Origin: Anderseniella sp963698275
GTDB taxonomy: Bacteria; Pseudomonadota; Alphaproteobacteria; Rhizobiales; Aestuariivirgaceae
Reading direction: 5' to 3'
Length of the DNA: 64,000 bases
NCBI GenBank assembly: GCA_963698275.1
Contig: CAVOQE010000003.1
Location: 62,001-126,000, forward strand
Made by a program: the position numbers and the translations under genes. Each line of letters opens with the position of its first letter. Positions within the stretch are counted from its first letter, which is position 1. Below are positions 49,773 through 58,550 of this stretch, piece after piece. The notes beneath the pieces were generated by a model, which was not told the origin of the DNA, searched no databases, and was given only the letters and a program-made list of their open reading frames with translations.

Positions 49773-50234
49773 TCAGTTTTTCCCTGTTGACCCGAAGCCG
49801 CCCGCACCCCTGCCGGTGTCTTCCAGCACATCAACCTGCATGATTGTCGCCTGCACCACCGGGGCAACCACCATCTGGGCGATACGGTCACCGCGATTGA
49901 TGGTGAAAGCGTCGCTGCCAAGATTGATCAGGATCACCTTGACCTCACCGCGATAGTCGGCATCGATGGTGCCGGGTGTGTTGAGGCAGGTAATGCCGTG
50001 CTTGATGGCGAGACCGGACCGGGGCCTGATCTGTGCTTCAAAACCCGGCGGCAGTGCCACGGCAAAACCGGTATCGATCAGTGCCCGCGCACCCGTCTCA
50101 AGAACGACCGGGCTATCAGCCGGTACCGCCGCCCGAACATCCATTCCGGCAGCCTGCTCGGTTTCATAGCCAGGCAGGTCGAGTCCCTCGCCATGGGCCA
50201 GCCAGGTCAGCCGGACTGTCGGGACCAGGCTCAT
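49773..50234 (-). CDS. dut: dUTP diphosphatase
   Basis: Hydrolyses dUTP to dUMP, keeping uracil out of DNA. 153 residues with the five trimeric dUTPase motifs visible: AGMDVRAA, RPRSGLAIKHG, NTPGTIDADYRGEVKVIL, RGDRIAQMVVAPV and the C-terminal arm GRGAGGFGSTG. It overlaps coaBC by 4 bp (ATGA), so they are translationally coupled, as in many bacteria. Confidence 0.97.
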   Translation of the reverse strand: MSLVPTVRLTWLAHGEGLDLPGYETEQAAGMDVRAAVPADSPVVLETGARALIDTGFAVALPPGFEAQIRPRSGLAIKHGITCLNTPGTIDADYRGEVKVILINLGSDAFTINRGDRIAQMVVAPVVQATIMQVDVLEDTGRGAGGFGSTGKN

Positions 50235-51478
50235 GTGTTTTCTGCAAGCATGGCCGCAAAGCGATCCATGAGGCGTACCGCGACATCGCGTTTGGACATT
50301 TTTTCCCAGTCTTCGACAGTATCCGGGCCGACCAGATGGACGGTGTTGTCGCGTCCCCCCATGACACCGGCCTCGTCGCTTACGTCATTGGCAACGATGA
50401 TGTCCGCGTTCTTGGCGGTGAGTTTCTGGCGCGCATTGTCGACAACGTTCTCGGTTTCCGCGGCAAAGCCGACCACCAGTGCCGGGCGGTGATTTTTCAG
50501 GTGACCGACCGACTTCAGAATGTCCGGGTTTTCCGTCAGTTTCAAAGCGGGCGGTTGACCACTGCCGTCTTTCTTCATCTTCTGTTGCGCATTGTCCTCG
50601 GTTCGCCAGTCAGCTACCGCTGCACAGAAAATTGCCATGTCGCACGGCAGTTCGCCCTGCACGGCTTTCAGCATGTCGCGCGCCGTTTCAACATTGATCA
50701 GCTCGACGCCTTGCGGAATTGCCAGACCGACCGGACCTGACACAAGGACGACCTCAGCGCCCAGCGCGATGGCCGCTTCGGCCAGTGCATATCCCTGTTT
50801 GCCGGACGACCGGTTGGCGATATAGCGCACCGGATCGATCGGCTCGTGAGTGGGACCTGCGGTGATCAGCACCTTGCGTCCGGCCAATGGACCGGTTGTG
50901 CAGACATCCGGGTTGTGTTGTGCCGGCAGGCTTTGGCCGCCATAAAACTTTTCAACGGCTGAAAAGATGTCTGCGGCTTCGCTCATCCGGCCCGGGCCAT
51001 ACTCGCCGCAGGCCATGTCGCCGTCTTCCGGGCCGCTGACCAGGACGCCGTCGCCTTTGAGGGTTTCCAGATTGCGCTGCGTGGCCGGGTGCTGCCACAT
51101 GCGTACGTTCATGGCAGGCGCCATCAGGACCGGTTTGTCGGTCGCCAGCAGCGCCGTGGTTGCCAGATCGTCAGCCTGGCCAGTTGCCATTTTTGCCATC
51201 AGGTCGGCTGTTGCCGGTGCGACCACCACGAGATCGGCAATGCGTGACAGTTGAATGTGTCCCATCTCTGCTTCATCGGTTAGATCGAACAGGTCCGTGT
51301 AGGTTTTTTCACCGGCCAGTCCGCTGACCGACAGCGGTGTGACGAACTGCTGGCCGCCACGGGTCAGAATCGGGGTAACAGCCATGCCGGCCTTCTTGCA
51401 CAGCCGGATCAGCTCGAGTGTCTTGTAGGCGGCAATGCCGCCCCCGATAATCAGCAATATGCGTCTTTGTTCGCTCAT
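50231..51478 (-). CDS. coaBC: Bifunctional phosphopantothenoylcysteine decarboxylase/synthetase CoaBC
   Basis: Two steps of coenzyme A synthesis. 415 residues from the ATG at 51478. The N-terminal CoaC flavoprotein (RILLIIGGGIAAYKTLELIR, HIQLSRIADLVVVAPATA, substrate motif PAMNVRMW, and the catalytic cysteine in DMACGEYGPGRM) is followed by CoaB (VLITAGPTHEPIDPVRYI, NRSSGKQGYALAEAA). The longer upstream frame lies inside ubiB and is not conserved. Co-directional with ubiB, 13-bp gap. Confidence 0.97.
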   Translation of the reverse strand: MSEQRRILLIIGGGIAAYKTLELIRLCKKAGMAVTPILTRGGQQFVTPLSVSGLAGEKTYTDLFDLTDEAEMGHIQLSRIADLVVVAPATADLMAKMATGQADDLATTALLATDKPVLMAPAMNVRMWQHPATQRNLETLKGDGVLVSGPEDGDMACGEYGPGRMSEAADIFSAVEKFYGGQSLPAQHNPDVCTTGPLAGRKVLITAGPTHEPIDPVRYIANRSSGKQGYALAEAAIALGAEVVLVSGPVGLAIPQGVELINVETARDMLKAVQGELPCDMAIFCAAVADWRTEDNAQQKMKKDGSGQPPALKLTENPDILKSVGHLKNHRPALVVGFAAETENVVDNARQKLTAKNADIIVANDVSDEAGVMGGRDNTVHLVGPDTVEDWEKMSKRDVAVRLMDRFAAMLAENT

Positions 51479-51491
51479 GGTCTCAATCCTA

Positions 51492-53069
51492 CTACAGGGC
51501 CAGCGATACCGCGAGTACCACCAGTGCAATGGCACCGACCCACAAGGCTCCGCGATTGGAGGCGGAATGGCGCGCCTGTGCGGCCGCGATTGCTTCTGTC
51601 GTGTCGTTGTCAAGCCGGATGCCGCCGGACTGGGCCATGGAGGACACCAGGGCTGATGCCTGTCCCAGCTCGCTCAGCACTTCGGGGAAAGCTGCCGCCA
51701 GCCGGCCCAGGGTCGCAGCGCCTTCTGCGGCATCTTCGAGCCTGCCCTGTGCACCGAGTTTCTGCTCCATCCATTCGGCCACCACCGGTTCCGCCGTCAC
51801 CCACATATTGAGCTTCGGATTGAAGCTGCGCGCAACGCCTTCCACCACAACCATGGTCTTCTGCAGAAGAATGAGTTGCGGCTGGGTTTCCATGTTGAAC
51901 TGGCCGGTTACCTCAAACAGCTGGGTCAGCAGCCGGGCCATGGAAATATCGGTTGAGTTGCGGCCCATGATCGGTTCACCGATTGCGCGCAGCGCTTGTG
52001 CGAACAGGTCCACATCTTCCCCGGCAGGCACATAACCGGCCTCGAAATGAACCATGGCAATGCGCTTGTAGTCGCGCTTGATGAAACCCCACAGGATTTC
52101 AGCAAGAAACCGGCGATCCTTCATGCTCAGGCGGCCCATGATGCCGAAGTCGACAGCGACCAGATTGTTGTGCGCGTCGATGAACAGGTTGCCCTGATGC
52201 ATGTCGGCATGGAAGAACCCGTCGCGCATGGCATGGCGCAGAAACGACTGGATGACCGTATCGCCGAGCCTGGGCAGATCGAGCCCGGATGCTGCCAGCG
52301 CCTTGTCATCGGTCAGTGCAATACCGTCAATCCACTCGCTGGTCAGTATCCTGCGCGAGGTTTGCTGCCAGAAAATTTCAGGCACCCGGAAACCCGGATC
52401 ATCGCGGGTGTTTTCAGCCATCTCGGACATGGCCGCTGCTTCCAGCCGCAAGTCCATTTCAAGCTCGACCGAGCGTTCCAGTGTTGCAACTGCCTTGATG
52501 AAGTTCAGCCTGCGGGCTTCCGCGGAAAACCGTTCAGCCAGTCTGGCCGCGGTAAAGAATGTTTCCAGGTCATCGCGGAACCTTGCCTCGACGCCGGGCC
52601 GCAGGACCTTGACCGCTACATCGCGCCTGTTTCCGGCATCGTCCACGACCTGCGCCTTGTGCACCTGCGCTATCGAGGCGGCCGCAACCGGGTCGGACAA
52701 AGGCTGGAAGATTTCACCTGCCGGCTGGCCGAGGCCAGCCTGAATGGCTTCGCGGGCCTCGTTCATGCCGAACGGTTTCATGCGGTCCTGCAACTGCCGC
52801 AATGCATCTGCGCGCTCAGATCCGATCATGTCCGGCCGTGTGGCCAGAAACTGACCAAGCTTGATGTAACTCGGACCCAGTTCATTCAGGGCTTCGGCCA
52901 GGCCGGAGCGCTGTTCCCGGCTGGATTTGCCGGCGCCCAGAAGCCTGAGAGCGGATTTTGCCGCCGCCGGCACATTTTCGTCATCCAGAGCCGCGTCGAG
53001 CCCGCCATGGCGGGCGATGGTGCGGGCGGCACGGGCGAGCTTGAAGAGATGTCGTATTTTGCTGAGCAT
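51492..53069 (-). CDS. ubiB: UbiB/ABC1 family protein of ubiquinone synthesis
   Basis: Atypical protein-kinase-like ATPase needed for coenzyme Q formation, membrane-anchored. 525 residues. The KxGQ motif is in YIKLGQFLATRPD; ASIAQVHKA stands for the alanine-rich loop; the nucleotide site has HADMHQGNLF and VDFGIMGR. A C-terminal membrane helix (ALWVGAIALVVLAVSLAL) ends it. Next to ubiE, the C-methylation enzyme of the same pathway. Confidence 0.96.
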   Translation of the reverse strand: MLSKIRHLFKLARAARTIARHGGLDAALDDENVPAAAKSALRLLGAGKSSREQRSGLAEALNELGPSYIKLGQFLATRPDMIGSERADALRQLQDRMKPFGMNEAREAIQAGLGQPAGEIFQPLSDPVAAASIAQVHKAQVVDDAGNRRDVAVKVLRPGVEARFRDDLETFFTAARLAERFSAEARRLNFIKAVATLERSVELEMDLRLEAAAMSEMAENTRDDPGFRVPEIFWQQTSRRILTSEWIDGIALTDDKALAASGLDLPRLGDTVIQSFLRHAMRDGFFHADMHQGNLFIDAHNNLVAVDFGIMGRLSMKDRRFLAEILWGFIKRDYKRIAMVHFEAGYVPAGEDVDLFAQALRAIGEPIMGRNSTDISMARLLTQLFEVTGQFNMETQPQLILLQKTMVVVEGVARSFNPKLNMWVTAEPVVAEWMEQKLGAQGRLEDAAEGAATLGRLAAAFPEVLSELGQASALVSSMAQSGGIRLDNDTTEAIAAAQARHSASNRGALWVGAIALVVLAVSLAL

Positions 53070-53080
53070 TGAGTGTGTGC

Positions 53081-53857
53081 CTAGATTTTCCAGCCGGAAT
53101 GAATGGCGACGATGCCGCCTGTCAGCATCCGGTGGCTGGTGCGCACGAAGCCGGCCTCGGCAATCATGTGCTCAAACGCTTGCGGTGCGGGAAATTTCTG
53201 GATGCTCTCGACCAGGTAGCGGTACGGATCACCGTCACCGGTCACCACCTTGCCCACGGCAGGAATGACCGTCATGGAATAGGCTTCGTACACCTGCTCC
53301 ATGCCGGGTACATCCACATGCGAAAATTCCAGGCACAGGAACCGCCCGCCGGGTTTCAGGACCCGGTAGGCTTGCGCAAGGGCGCGGTCGATGTGGGTCA
53401 CATTGCGAATTCCGAACGCGATAGTGTAGGCGTCAAATGTGTTGTCCGGAAATGCCAGGGTTTCCGCATTGCCCACGGTGAACCGGCATTTGCCGCCATG
53501 CAGTTCGCCCGGCGCCCGCCGGGCACCTTCTGAAACCATCTCGGGAGAAATGTCGGCAACGGTAACTTCGGTGCCGGCGCCGCCGGCCCGGGCAATGCGA
53601 AATGCAATGTCGCCGGTGCCGCCGGCGACATCCAGGACCTTGAACGAATGATCGGTTTTCGGCGGGTTCAGCAGGGCGATGAAGTCGTCTTTCCACAGCC
53701 GGTGCAAACCGCCTGACATGAGATCGTTCATCTGGTCATAGCGAGCCGCGACCTTGCCAAACACCTCGTTTACCAGGCCCTGGCGGTCGGCTTCTGCAAC
53801 GGTGCGGAATCCGAAGGAAGTTTCGTCTGTGGATTTTGTTTTTTCTGTATCGTTCAT
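53081..53857 (-). CDS. ubiE: Demethylmenaquinone/ubiquinone C-methyltransferase UbiE
   Basis: SAM-dependent C-methyltransferase in ubiquinone (and menaquinone where present) biosynthesis. 258 residues from the ATG at 53857. VNEVFGKVAARYDQMNDLMS, the SAM loop VLDVAGGTGDIAFRIAR, GNAETLAFPDNTFDAYTIAF and RVLKPGGRFLCLEFSHV are family hallmarks. First gene of the minus operon, divergent from mutM with a 100-bp gap that must hold both promoters. Confidence 0.97.
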   Translation of the reverse strand: MNDTEKTKSTDETSFGFRTVAEADRQGLVNEVFGKVAARYDQMNDLMSGGLHRLWKDDFIALLNPPKTDHSFKVLDVAGGTGDIAFRIARAGGAGTEVTVADISPEMVSEGARRAPGELHGGKCRFTVGNAETLAFPDNTFDAYTIAFGIRNVTHIDRALAQAYRVLKPGGRFLCLEFSHVDVPGMEQVYEAYSMTVIPAVGKVVTGDGDPYRYLVESIQKFPAPQAFEHMIAEAGFVRTSHRMLTGGIVAIHSGWKI

Positions 53858-53957
53858 AGTGGCGGCGACCATAGACCAGCTTGCCAATCATGGCTATCAG
53901 TTGTGCCCCAACAAGGTGAACATGCCGCATGAAGATCTGCGGTCCGGGAAGACAAAA

Positions 53958-54851
53958 ATGCCTGAACTGCCAGAAGTTGAAACCGTACGACGGGGACTTG
54001 AACCTGCGCTTGTGGACAGGCGGGTGAAATCCGTCCAGTTGAAGCGGCCTGATCTCAGGTTTCCGTTCCCGCAAAGGTTGGCGGAGGTTGTGTCAGGCAA
54101 GCGCATAATTGCGCTGAGGCGGCGCGCCAAGTACATCCTCATTGAACTGGAAAGCGGGCATACCGTGCTCGTTCACCTGGGCATGACCGGCAGGTTTACC
54201 GTCTGGCCGCCGGATGGTGCCGTCCGCAATCTCGGCGAGTTTTACTATCTCGAGCAGGCAGGTCATGCAGGTGATGGGCCGCATGACCATTTGATTGTTG
54301 ATCTCGATGACGGCACCAGGGTCGTCTACACCGACCCGCGGCGGTTCGGCTTCGTTGACCTGATTGAACCCGGTGGTGTCGATAGCAACCGGTTTCTCGC
54401 CGGTCTCGGTGTGGAACCGCTCGGCAATGCATTGCACGCGGACTTCCTGGCCGGTGCCCTTGCCGGTCGCAGGTCGCCCTTGAAGGCTGCATTGCTGGAC
54501 CAGCGGATCATAGCCGGGCTTGGCAATATCTATGTATGCGAGGCTTTGTACCGGGCACGGCTGTCGCCCAAGCGCCTGTCGGGGAGCATTGTCCGTAAAC
54601 GGGGACCGTCGCCTCTCGTCGAGCCACTGGTGCACGCCGTTCGCTCTATCATCGCGCAAGCGATTGAAGCCGGCGGCTCAACACTGCGTGACTATGCTCA
54701 CACCGACGGCAGTTCAGGCGAGTTTCAGCAACGCTTTGATGTCTATGACCGCGAAGGCGAGGCATGCCGGACACCAGGCTGCACGTCGAAGATCAGGCGA
54801 ATTGTTCAATCAGGCCGGTCCAGTTTCTATTGCCCCACTTGCCAGCGCTGA
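53958..54851 (+). CDS. mutM: Formamidopyrimidine-DNA glycosylase MutM (Fpg)
   Basis: Removes 8-oxoguanine and ring-opened purines and cuts abasic sites. 297 residues. The start is fixed at 53958 because the catalytic proline must be residue 2 (MPELPEVETVRRGLEP); the upstream open frame is fortuitous. GLGNIYVCEALYRARLSP and a C-terminal zinc finger (CRTPGCTSK to FYCPTCQR, C4 type) are present. Divergent from ubiE and followed by an enoyl-CoA hydratase gene. Confidence 0.98.
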   Translation: MPELPEVETVRRGLEPALVDRRVKSVQLKRPDLRFPFPQRLAEVVSGKRIIALRRRAKYILIELESGHTVLVHLGMTGRFTVWPPDGAVRNLGEFYYLEQAGHAGDGPHDHLIVDLDDGTRVVYTDPRRFGFVDLIEPGGVDSNRFLAGLGVEPLGNALHADFLAGALAGRRSPLKAALLDQRIIAGLGNIYVCEALYRARLSPKRLSGSIVRKRGPSPLVEPLVHAVRSIIAQAIEAGGSTLRDYAHTDGSSGEFQQRFDVYDREGEACRTPGCTSKIRRIVQSGRSSFYCPTCQR

Positions 54852-54912
54852 GCGGATTGCTGTTTATTGCCGGTGATATAATCGTTGACCCGCCCCGCAG
54901 GGAGATTACCCG

Positions 54913-55686
54913 ATGACCTATACCAACATATCTGTCGAAACCCGTGATGCTGTCGGCCTTGTTACGTTGAACCGGCCGGATGCGCTCAATGCGCTGAACA
55001 GTGCGTTGATTGACGAGCTCAATGAGGCGCTGGATGCATTTGAGGCAGACAGTACCATTGGCGCGATAGTCATCACCGGGTCGGAAAAGGCATTTGCGGC
55101 TGGTGCTGATATCAAGGAGATGCAGTCGCAGTCCTATATGGATGTCTATCTGGGTGACTTTATCGGCAAGTGGGAAAGAGTGTCCCGGTGCCGGAAACCG
55201 GTCATCGCAGCGGTGGCGGGATACGCGCTCGGCGGTGGCTGCGAGATGGCAATGATGTGTGACTTCATCCTGGCAGCCGATACGGCAAAGTTCGGCCAGC
55301 CCGAAATCAATCTCGGCGCAATGCCCGGCGCCGGCGGTACCCAGCGCCTCACCCGCTTCGTCGGCAAGTCGAAAGCCATGGAAATGTGCCTGACCGGACG
55401 CATGATGGATGCCGAAGAGGCTGAGCGCTCCGGGCTGGTTTCGCGCATCATTCCAGCTGCTGATCTGATTGACGAGGCTGTCAGGACGGCTGCGGTTATT
55501 GCGGCCAAATCCATGCCGATTGCAATGATGACCAAGGAAACCGTGAACCGCGCCTACGAAATGACCCTGTCCGAAGGCGTGCGCTTTGAACGGCGCGTAT
55601 TTCATTCCATGTTTGCCACCAATGACCAGAAGGAAGGCATGGCGGCATTTGCGGAGAAAAGAAAACCGAAATTCTCCAATTCTTGA
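54913..55686 (+). CDS. Enoyl-CoA hydratase
   Basis: Crotonase-fold enzyme hydrating 2-enoyl-CoA in beta-oxidation. 257 residues. LNRPDALNALNSALIDELNE, the oxyanion loop FAAGADIKEM, and both catalytic glutamates, in ALGGGCEMAMMCD and FGQPEINLGAMPGAGGTQRL, are present, which supports hydratase rather than isomerase activity. AGGGAG lies 10 bases before the ATG. Located between mutM and rpsT as in related genomes. Confidence 0.95.
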   Translation: MTYTNISVETRDAVGLVTLNRPDALNALNSALIDELNEALDAFEADSTIGAIVITGSEKAFAAGADIKEMQSQSYMDVYLGDFIGKWERVSRCRKPVIAAVAGYALGGGCEMAMMCDFILAADTAKFGQPEINLGAMPGAGGTQRLTRFVGKSKAMEMCLTGRMMDAEEAERSGLVSRIIPAADLIDEAVRTAAVIAAKSMPIAMMTKETVNRAYEMTLSEGVRFERRVFHSMFATNDQKEGMAAFAEKRKPKFSNS

Positions 55687-55725
55687 TGTGAGGCGTTCGG
55701 GCCGCAATCTGAAAAGAGGTGTTTG

Positions 55726-55752
55726 TTGACGCCGCAACCGACTTACTATATG
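55726..55752 (+). promoter_or_regulatory. Predicted promoter of rpsT
   Basis: TTGACG at 55726-55731 and TATATG at 55747-55752, with a 15-bp spacer, slightly short. The start near 55760 would give a leader of about 135 nt, room for translational control by S20. Confidence 0.5.
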
Positions 55753-55894
55753 AAACCGCTCATCTCAGCACACCCGTTGTTCTGTTGACCGTTGCTCATG
55801 CCGCCATCTGGCATGGTGAACCGGGGATCGAAACGGGCAGCTTAAAGTTTAAAGGTGCTGCCGGAATGGCGGCATATTCAGGAACAGACAACAC

Positions 55895-56161
55895 ATGGCC
55901 AATACTCGTTCGGCAAAGAAAGCCGTCCGGCACATCGCCCGGCGCACACAAATCAATATGGACCGCCGCTCGCGGGTTCGTTCATTCCTCCGCAAGGTGG
56001 AAGAGGCAATTGCCAGCGGCGACCAGGGTGCTGCAACAGAAGCCCTGAAGGCGGCGCAGCCTGAGATCATGCGCGGTGCTCAAAAAGGCATCATGCACAA
56101 GAATACGGCCTCGCGGAAAGTTTCCCGGCTGGCCAGGCGCGTCAAGGCAATATCTGCCTGA
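55895..56161 (+). CDS. rpsT: 30S ribosomal protein S20
   Basis: Primary binding protein of the 16S rRNA 5' domain. 88 residues, basic. MANTRSAKKAVRHIARRTQI and MHKNTASRKVSRLARRVKAI are the family ends. AGGAAC lies about 8 bases before the ATG. Followed by an intrinsic terminator, so it is probably a single-gene unit, upstream of dnaA as in many Hyphomicrobiales. Confidence 0.98.
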   Translation: MANTRSAKKAVRHIARRTQINMDRRSRVRSFLRKVEEAIASGDQGAATEALKAAQPEIMRGAQKGIMHKNTASRKVSRLARRVKAISA

Positions 56162-56192
56162 ACCTTACGTCATCATATTGTTCAATAACTTC

Positions 56193-56223
56193 AAGGAGGT
56201 CTGCTGATGCGGCCTCCTTTTTT
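56193..56223 (+). terminator. Intrinsic terminator after rpsT
   Basis: AAGGAGGTC pairs with GGCCTCCTT (one G-U) around TGCTGATGC and runs into six T residues. It lies 32 bp after the rpsT stop. Confidence 0.85.
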
Positions 56224-56861
56224 GATTCGAGTATCTATTTCTGACGTTGCGCAAGTTTGTACCTTTTTTGTTCCTATATTGCAGTTGTCATTTTTTTCAC
56301 AATAAAAACAATTAGATAAAACCTGCAAACTATTCCGGACGGTGAAAAGCAAGTTTTTTGACCCGAAATTGCAGGGTCGTAAATTATTTTTTTACCATTT
56401 TCTGAAGCGCCCGAAAAACCGGGATTCCTTCAAAAATGCCTATCAGAGTCAACCGTTTGGAGCGGTTCGGCCTGATTATGCATGGTCGCTTGCGACCCCT
56501 GAAAAAGCCCGGCTTGCTGCACTTTTTCCGAGCAGCCCTTGCATGGCCTGCGGGCCGGATTGTATTGTCTGGTCACTGGCCGCATCTCATGTGGCAGTCA
56601 ATAAGAAGTAAAAACATTGGTGTAAACGGGTTGCCCTTTGGCGGGGGCGGGGCCGTCCGGGATTTTCTCGGTTGTAAGTGGGTTGAGTAACAGGGGTGGT
56701 GGGCTCTAATGGGCCTGCCATGGGCGGTAGAATTCGTCTTGTAGAATAGGCTGTTGTGGTGATCACGTCTGGTCCCCAAACCCTTTCTGCTGCCTGTTTC
56801 CCAGAATTTTGGTTTTGGGGTGATGTTCGGTAGGTCAACATTATGGACGCAGGAGAATAAA
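56224..56861. promoter_or_regulatory. Non-coding region upstream of dnaA
   Basis: About 640 bp without a convincing gene. Its first 190 bp are clearly AT-rich, with several T and A runs, one DnaA-box-like TTTTTCACA (56289-56297) and three GANTC sites (GATTC near 56225 and 56424, GAGTC near 56446), the CcrM methylation target. The rest is ordinary GC-rich sequence. It probably carries the dnaA promoter and long leader. There is no DnaA-box cluster of the kind that would mark a replication origin. Confidence 0.4.
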
Positions 56862-58385
56862 GTGGTGGCGGCTAGCAGTCGGAAATTCAAACCTGTTGAA
56901 GATCATTCGCTCGGCGGCGAAGGTCTGTATCAGGGTCAAATGGATGAAGGGGCTCATTCAGGACCAACTCGCACGACACTCGGGGGTGTCTGGGCCAGGG
57001 TTGCGGCCCGGTTGCGTGCCGAGCTTGGCGAAGACCTGTATACCAGCTGGTTTGCCCGCATGGAGCCGGAAAGCCTGGCTGACGGCATCCTTAACGTGTC
57101 CGTGCCAACGCGGTTTTTGCGCAGCTGGATCAAATCTCACTATGTCGATCAGCTGACGGCATGCTGTGCTGCCGAATACAAGGGTGTGACACTGGTGGAA
57201 CTGCAGGTGCGCACCCGGGGCCTGCCCACGGCGGCTCAGGCTGTGGCGCCTGTTGCAAGTCTTGACGGGGTGTCTGAAGAGGCCGCTGAACCGGTAGCAA
57301 AGACCCTGCGCGCAGGGTCCAGACAGGGCAATGATCGCGGTTCGCAACTGGATCACAACCTGACTTTTGAAACCTATGTTCAAGGCCAGTCAAATGCATT
57401 GGCTCACGCAGCCGCCATGCGGGTGGCCGAAGCCCGTCCCGGCGCTCCGGTGAGCTTCAATCCGCTGTTCATTCACTCTGCAGCCGGGTTGGGTAAAACC
57501 CACCTGATCAATTCCATTGCATGGCGCATCCGCGATCTCAACCCGGATCGCAAGGTTCTTTACATTACTGCAGAACGCTTCATGTATCATTTCATGGCTG
57601 CTCTGAAAGTGCGCGATACACTGTCGTTCAAGGACTATTTCCAGTCCATCGACGTTTTGCTCATCGACGATCTGCAGTTCCTGCAGGGCAAGGCGATGCA
57701 GCAGGAGTTCTGCCATACCTTCAATTCCCTGGTTGACGCAAAACGCCAGGTGGTTATTGCCGCAGATGTGCCGCCTCCCCAGCTTGAAAGCATTGACCAG
57801 CGCATGCGCTCGCGCCTTGCCGGCGGTCTTGTCGTTGACATCGAGGCACCGGATATCGGTCTCAGGCGGTCAATTCTGCAATCAAAGTTGGCCGCATCCC
57901 AGCGCAAGGATCCAAGTCTGATCGTGGCCGAGGACGTGCTGGAGTTTGTCGCCAACCGTATCACCGGTGCCGGGCGAGAGCTGGAAGGGGCGTTGAACCG
58001 TATCATCGCCAGCCAGCATCTGACCAGGCAGCCCATGACAGTGGACATGGCCGCCTTTGCGCTTCGCGACCTGTCGCATACGTCTGAGCTTGTCCGGGTA
58101 CGCGTGGATGACATTCTGCGCATTGTCGGCCGCCATTTCAATGTGACGCGTGCCGACCTGCTCAGCCCGCGCCGCGCCCGCGCGGTGGTGCGTCCGCGCC
58201 AGATCGGCATGTATCTGGCCAAGAAACTGACCTCGCGCTCGCTGCCTGAAATCGGCCGCCGCTTCGGCAATCGCGATCACAGTACGGTGCTTCATGCCGT
58301 ACGCAAGGTGGAAGAGCTGATGCAGGCCGATGAAAAGCTTGCCCGCGAGGTTACGTTGTTGTCGAGATTGATCGAACAGGGCTGA
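56862..58385 (+). CDS. dnaA: Chromosomal replication initiator DnaA
   Basis: AAA+ protein that opens the replication origin. 507 residues if started at the GTG at 56862, which has AGGAG 8 bases upstream; ATG at 56823 is in frame. N-terminal domain WARVAARLRAELGEDLYTSW, variable linker, AAA+ domain (NPLFIHSAAGLGKTHLINSI; Walker B VLLIDDLQFLQGK; sensor region SRLAGGLVVDIEAPD) and domain IV with GRRFGNRDHSTVLHAVRKVE, the DNA-binding signature. The P-loop reads S-A-A-G-L-G-K-T instead of the usual G-G-x-G-L-G-K-T. Confidence 0.97.
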   Translation: MVAASSRKFKPVEDHSLGGEGLYQGQMDEGAHSGPTRTTLGGVWARVAARLRAELGEDLYTSWFARMEPESLADGILNVSVPTRFLRSWIKSHYVDQLTACCAAEYKGVTLVELQVRTRGLPTAAQAVAPVASLDGVSEEAAEPVAKTLRAGSRQGNDRGSQLDHNLTFETYVQGQSNALAHAAAMRVAEARPGAPVSFNPLFIHSAAGLGKTHLINSIAWRIRDLNPDRKVLYITAERFMYHFMAALKVRDTLSFKDYFQSIDVLLIDDLQFLQGKAMQQEFCHTFNSLVDAKRQVVIAADVPPPQLESIDQRMRSRLAGGLVVDIEAPDIGLRRSILQSKLAASQRKDPSLIVAEDVLEFVANRITGAGRELEGALNRIIASQHLTRQPMTVDMAAFALRDLSHTSELVRVRVDDILRIVGRHFNVTRADLLSPRRARAVVRPRQIGMYLAKKLTSRSLPEIGRRFGNRDHSTVLHAVRKVEELMQADEKLAREVTLLSRLIEQG

Positions 58386-58407
58386 TTTTTAGGCGATTTC
58401 AGTATGG

Positions 58408-58443
58408 TTTTCCACACTTCGGGGCCTCGCCGGGGCCCCGAAG
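58408..58443 (+). promoter_or_regulatory. DnaA-box-like site and strong hairpin between dnaA and dnaN
   Basis: TTTTCCACA (58408-58416) fits the relaxed DnaA box TTWTNCACA. Directly after it CTTCGGGGCC pairs with GGCCCCGAAG over 10 bp around a 7-base loop (58417-58443). There is no T-run, so the stem is not a standard terminator. Confidence 0.45.
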
Positions 58444-58550
58444 CGGGAGTTTGCCTTGCACAGCTGAGCGCAACAGCTTAAGTCTCGGTGGGCTGTGCGT
58501 GTGGTATGGATCGCGCAGCTTGTTTGACAGTTTTCGAGGACGCTCAGGCC

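Noticed and set aside
56342..56690. Two overlapping small frames upstream of dnaA (about 85-89 codons)
   Set aside because: No ribosome-binding sites, no recognisable domain and atypical composition; the region looks regulatory.
56224..56861. Replication origin next to dnaA
   Set aside because: Only one weak DnaA-box-like site in the region and no cluster; in many Hyphomicrobiales the origin is away from dnaA.
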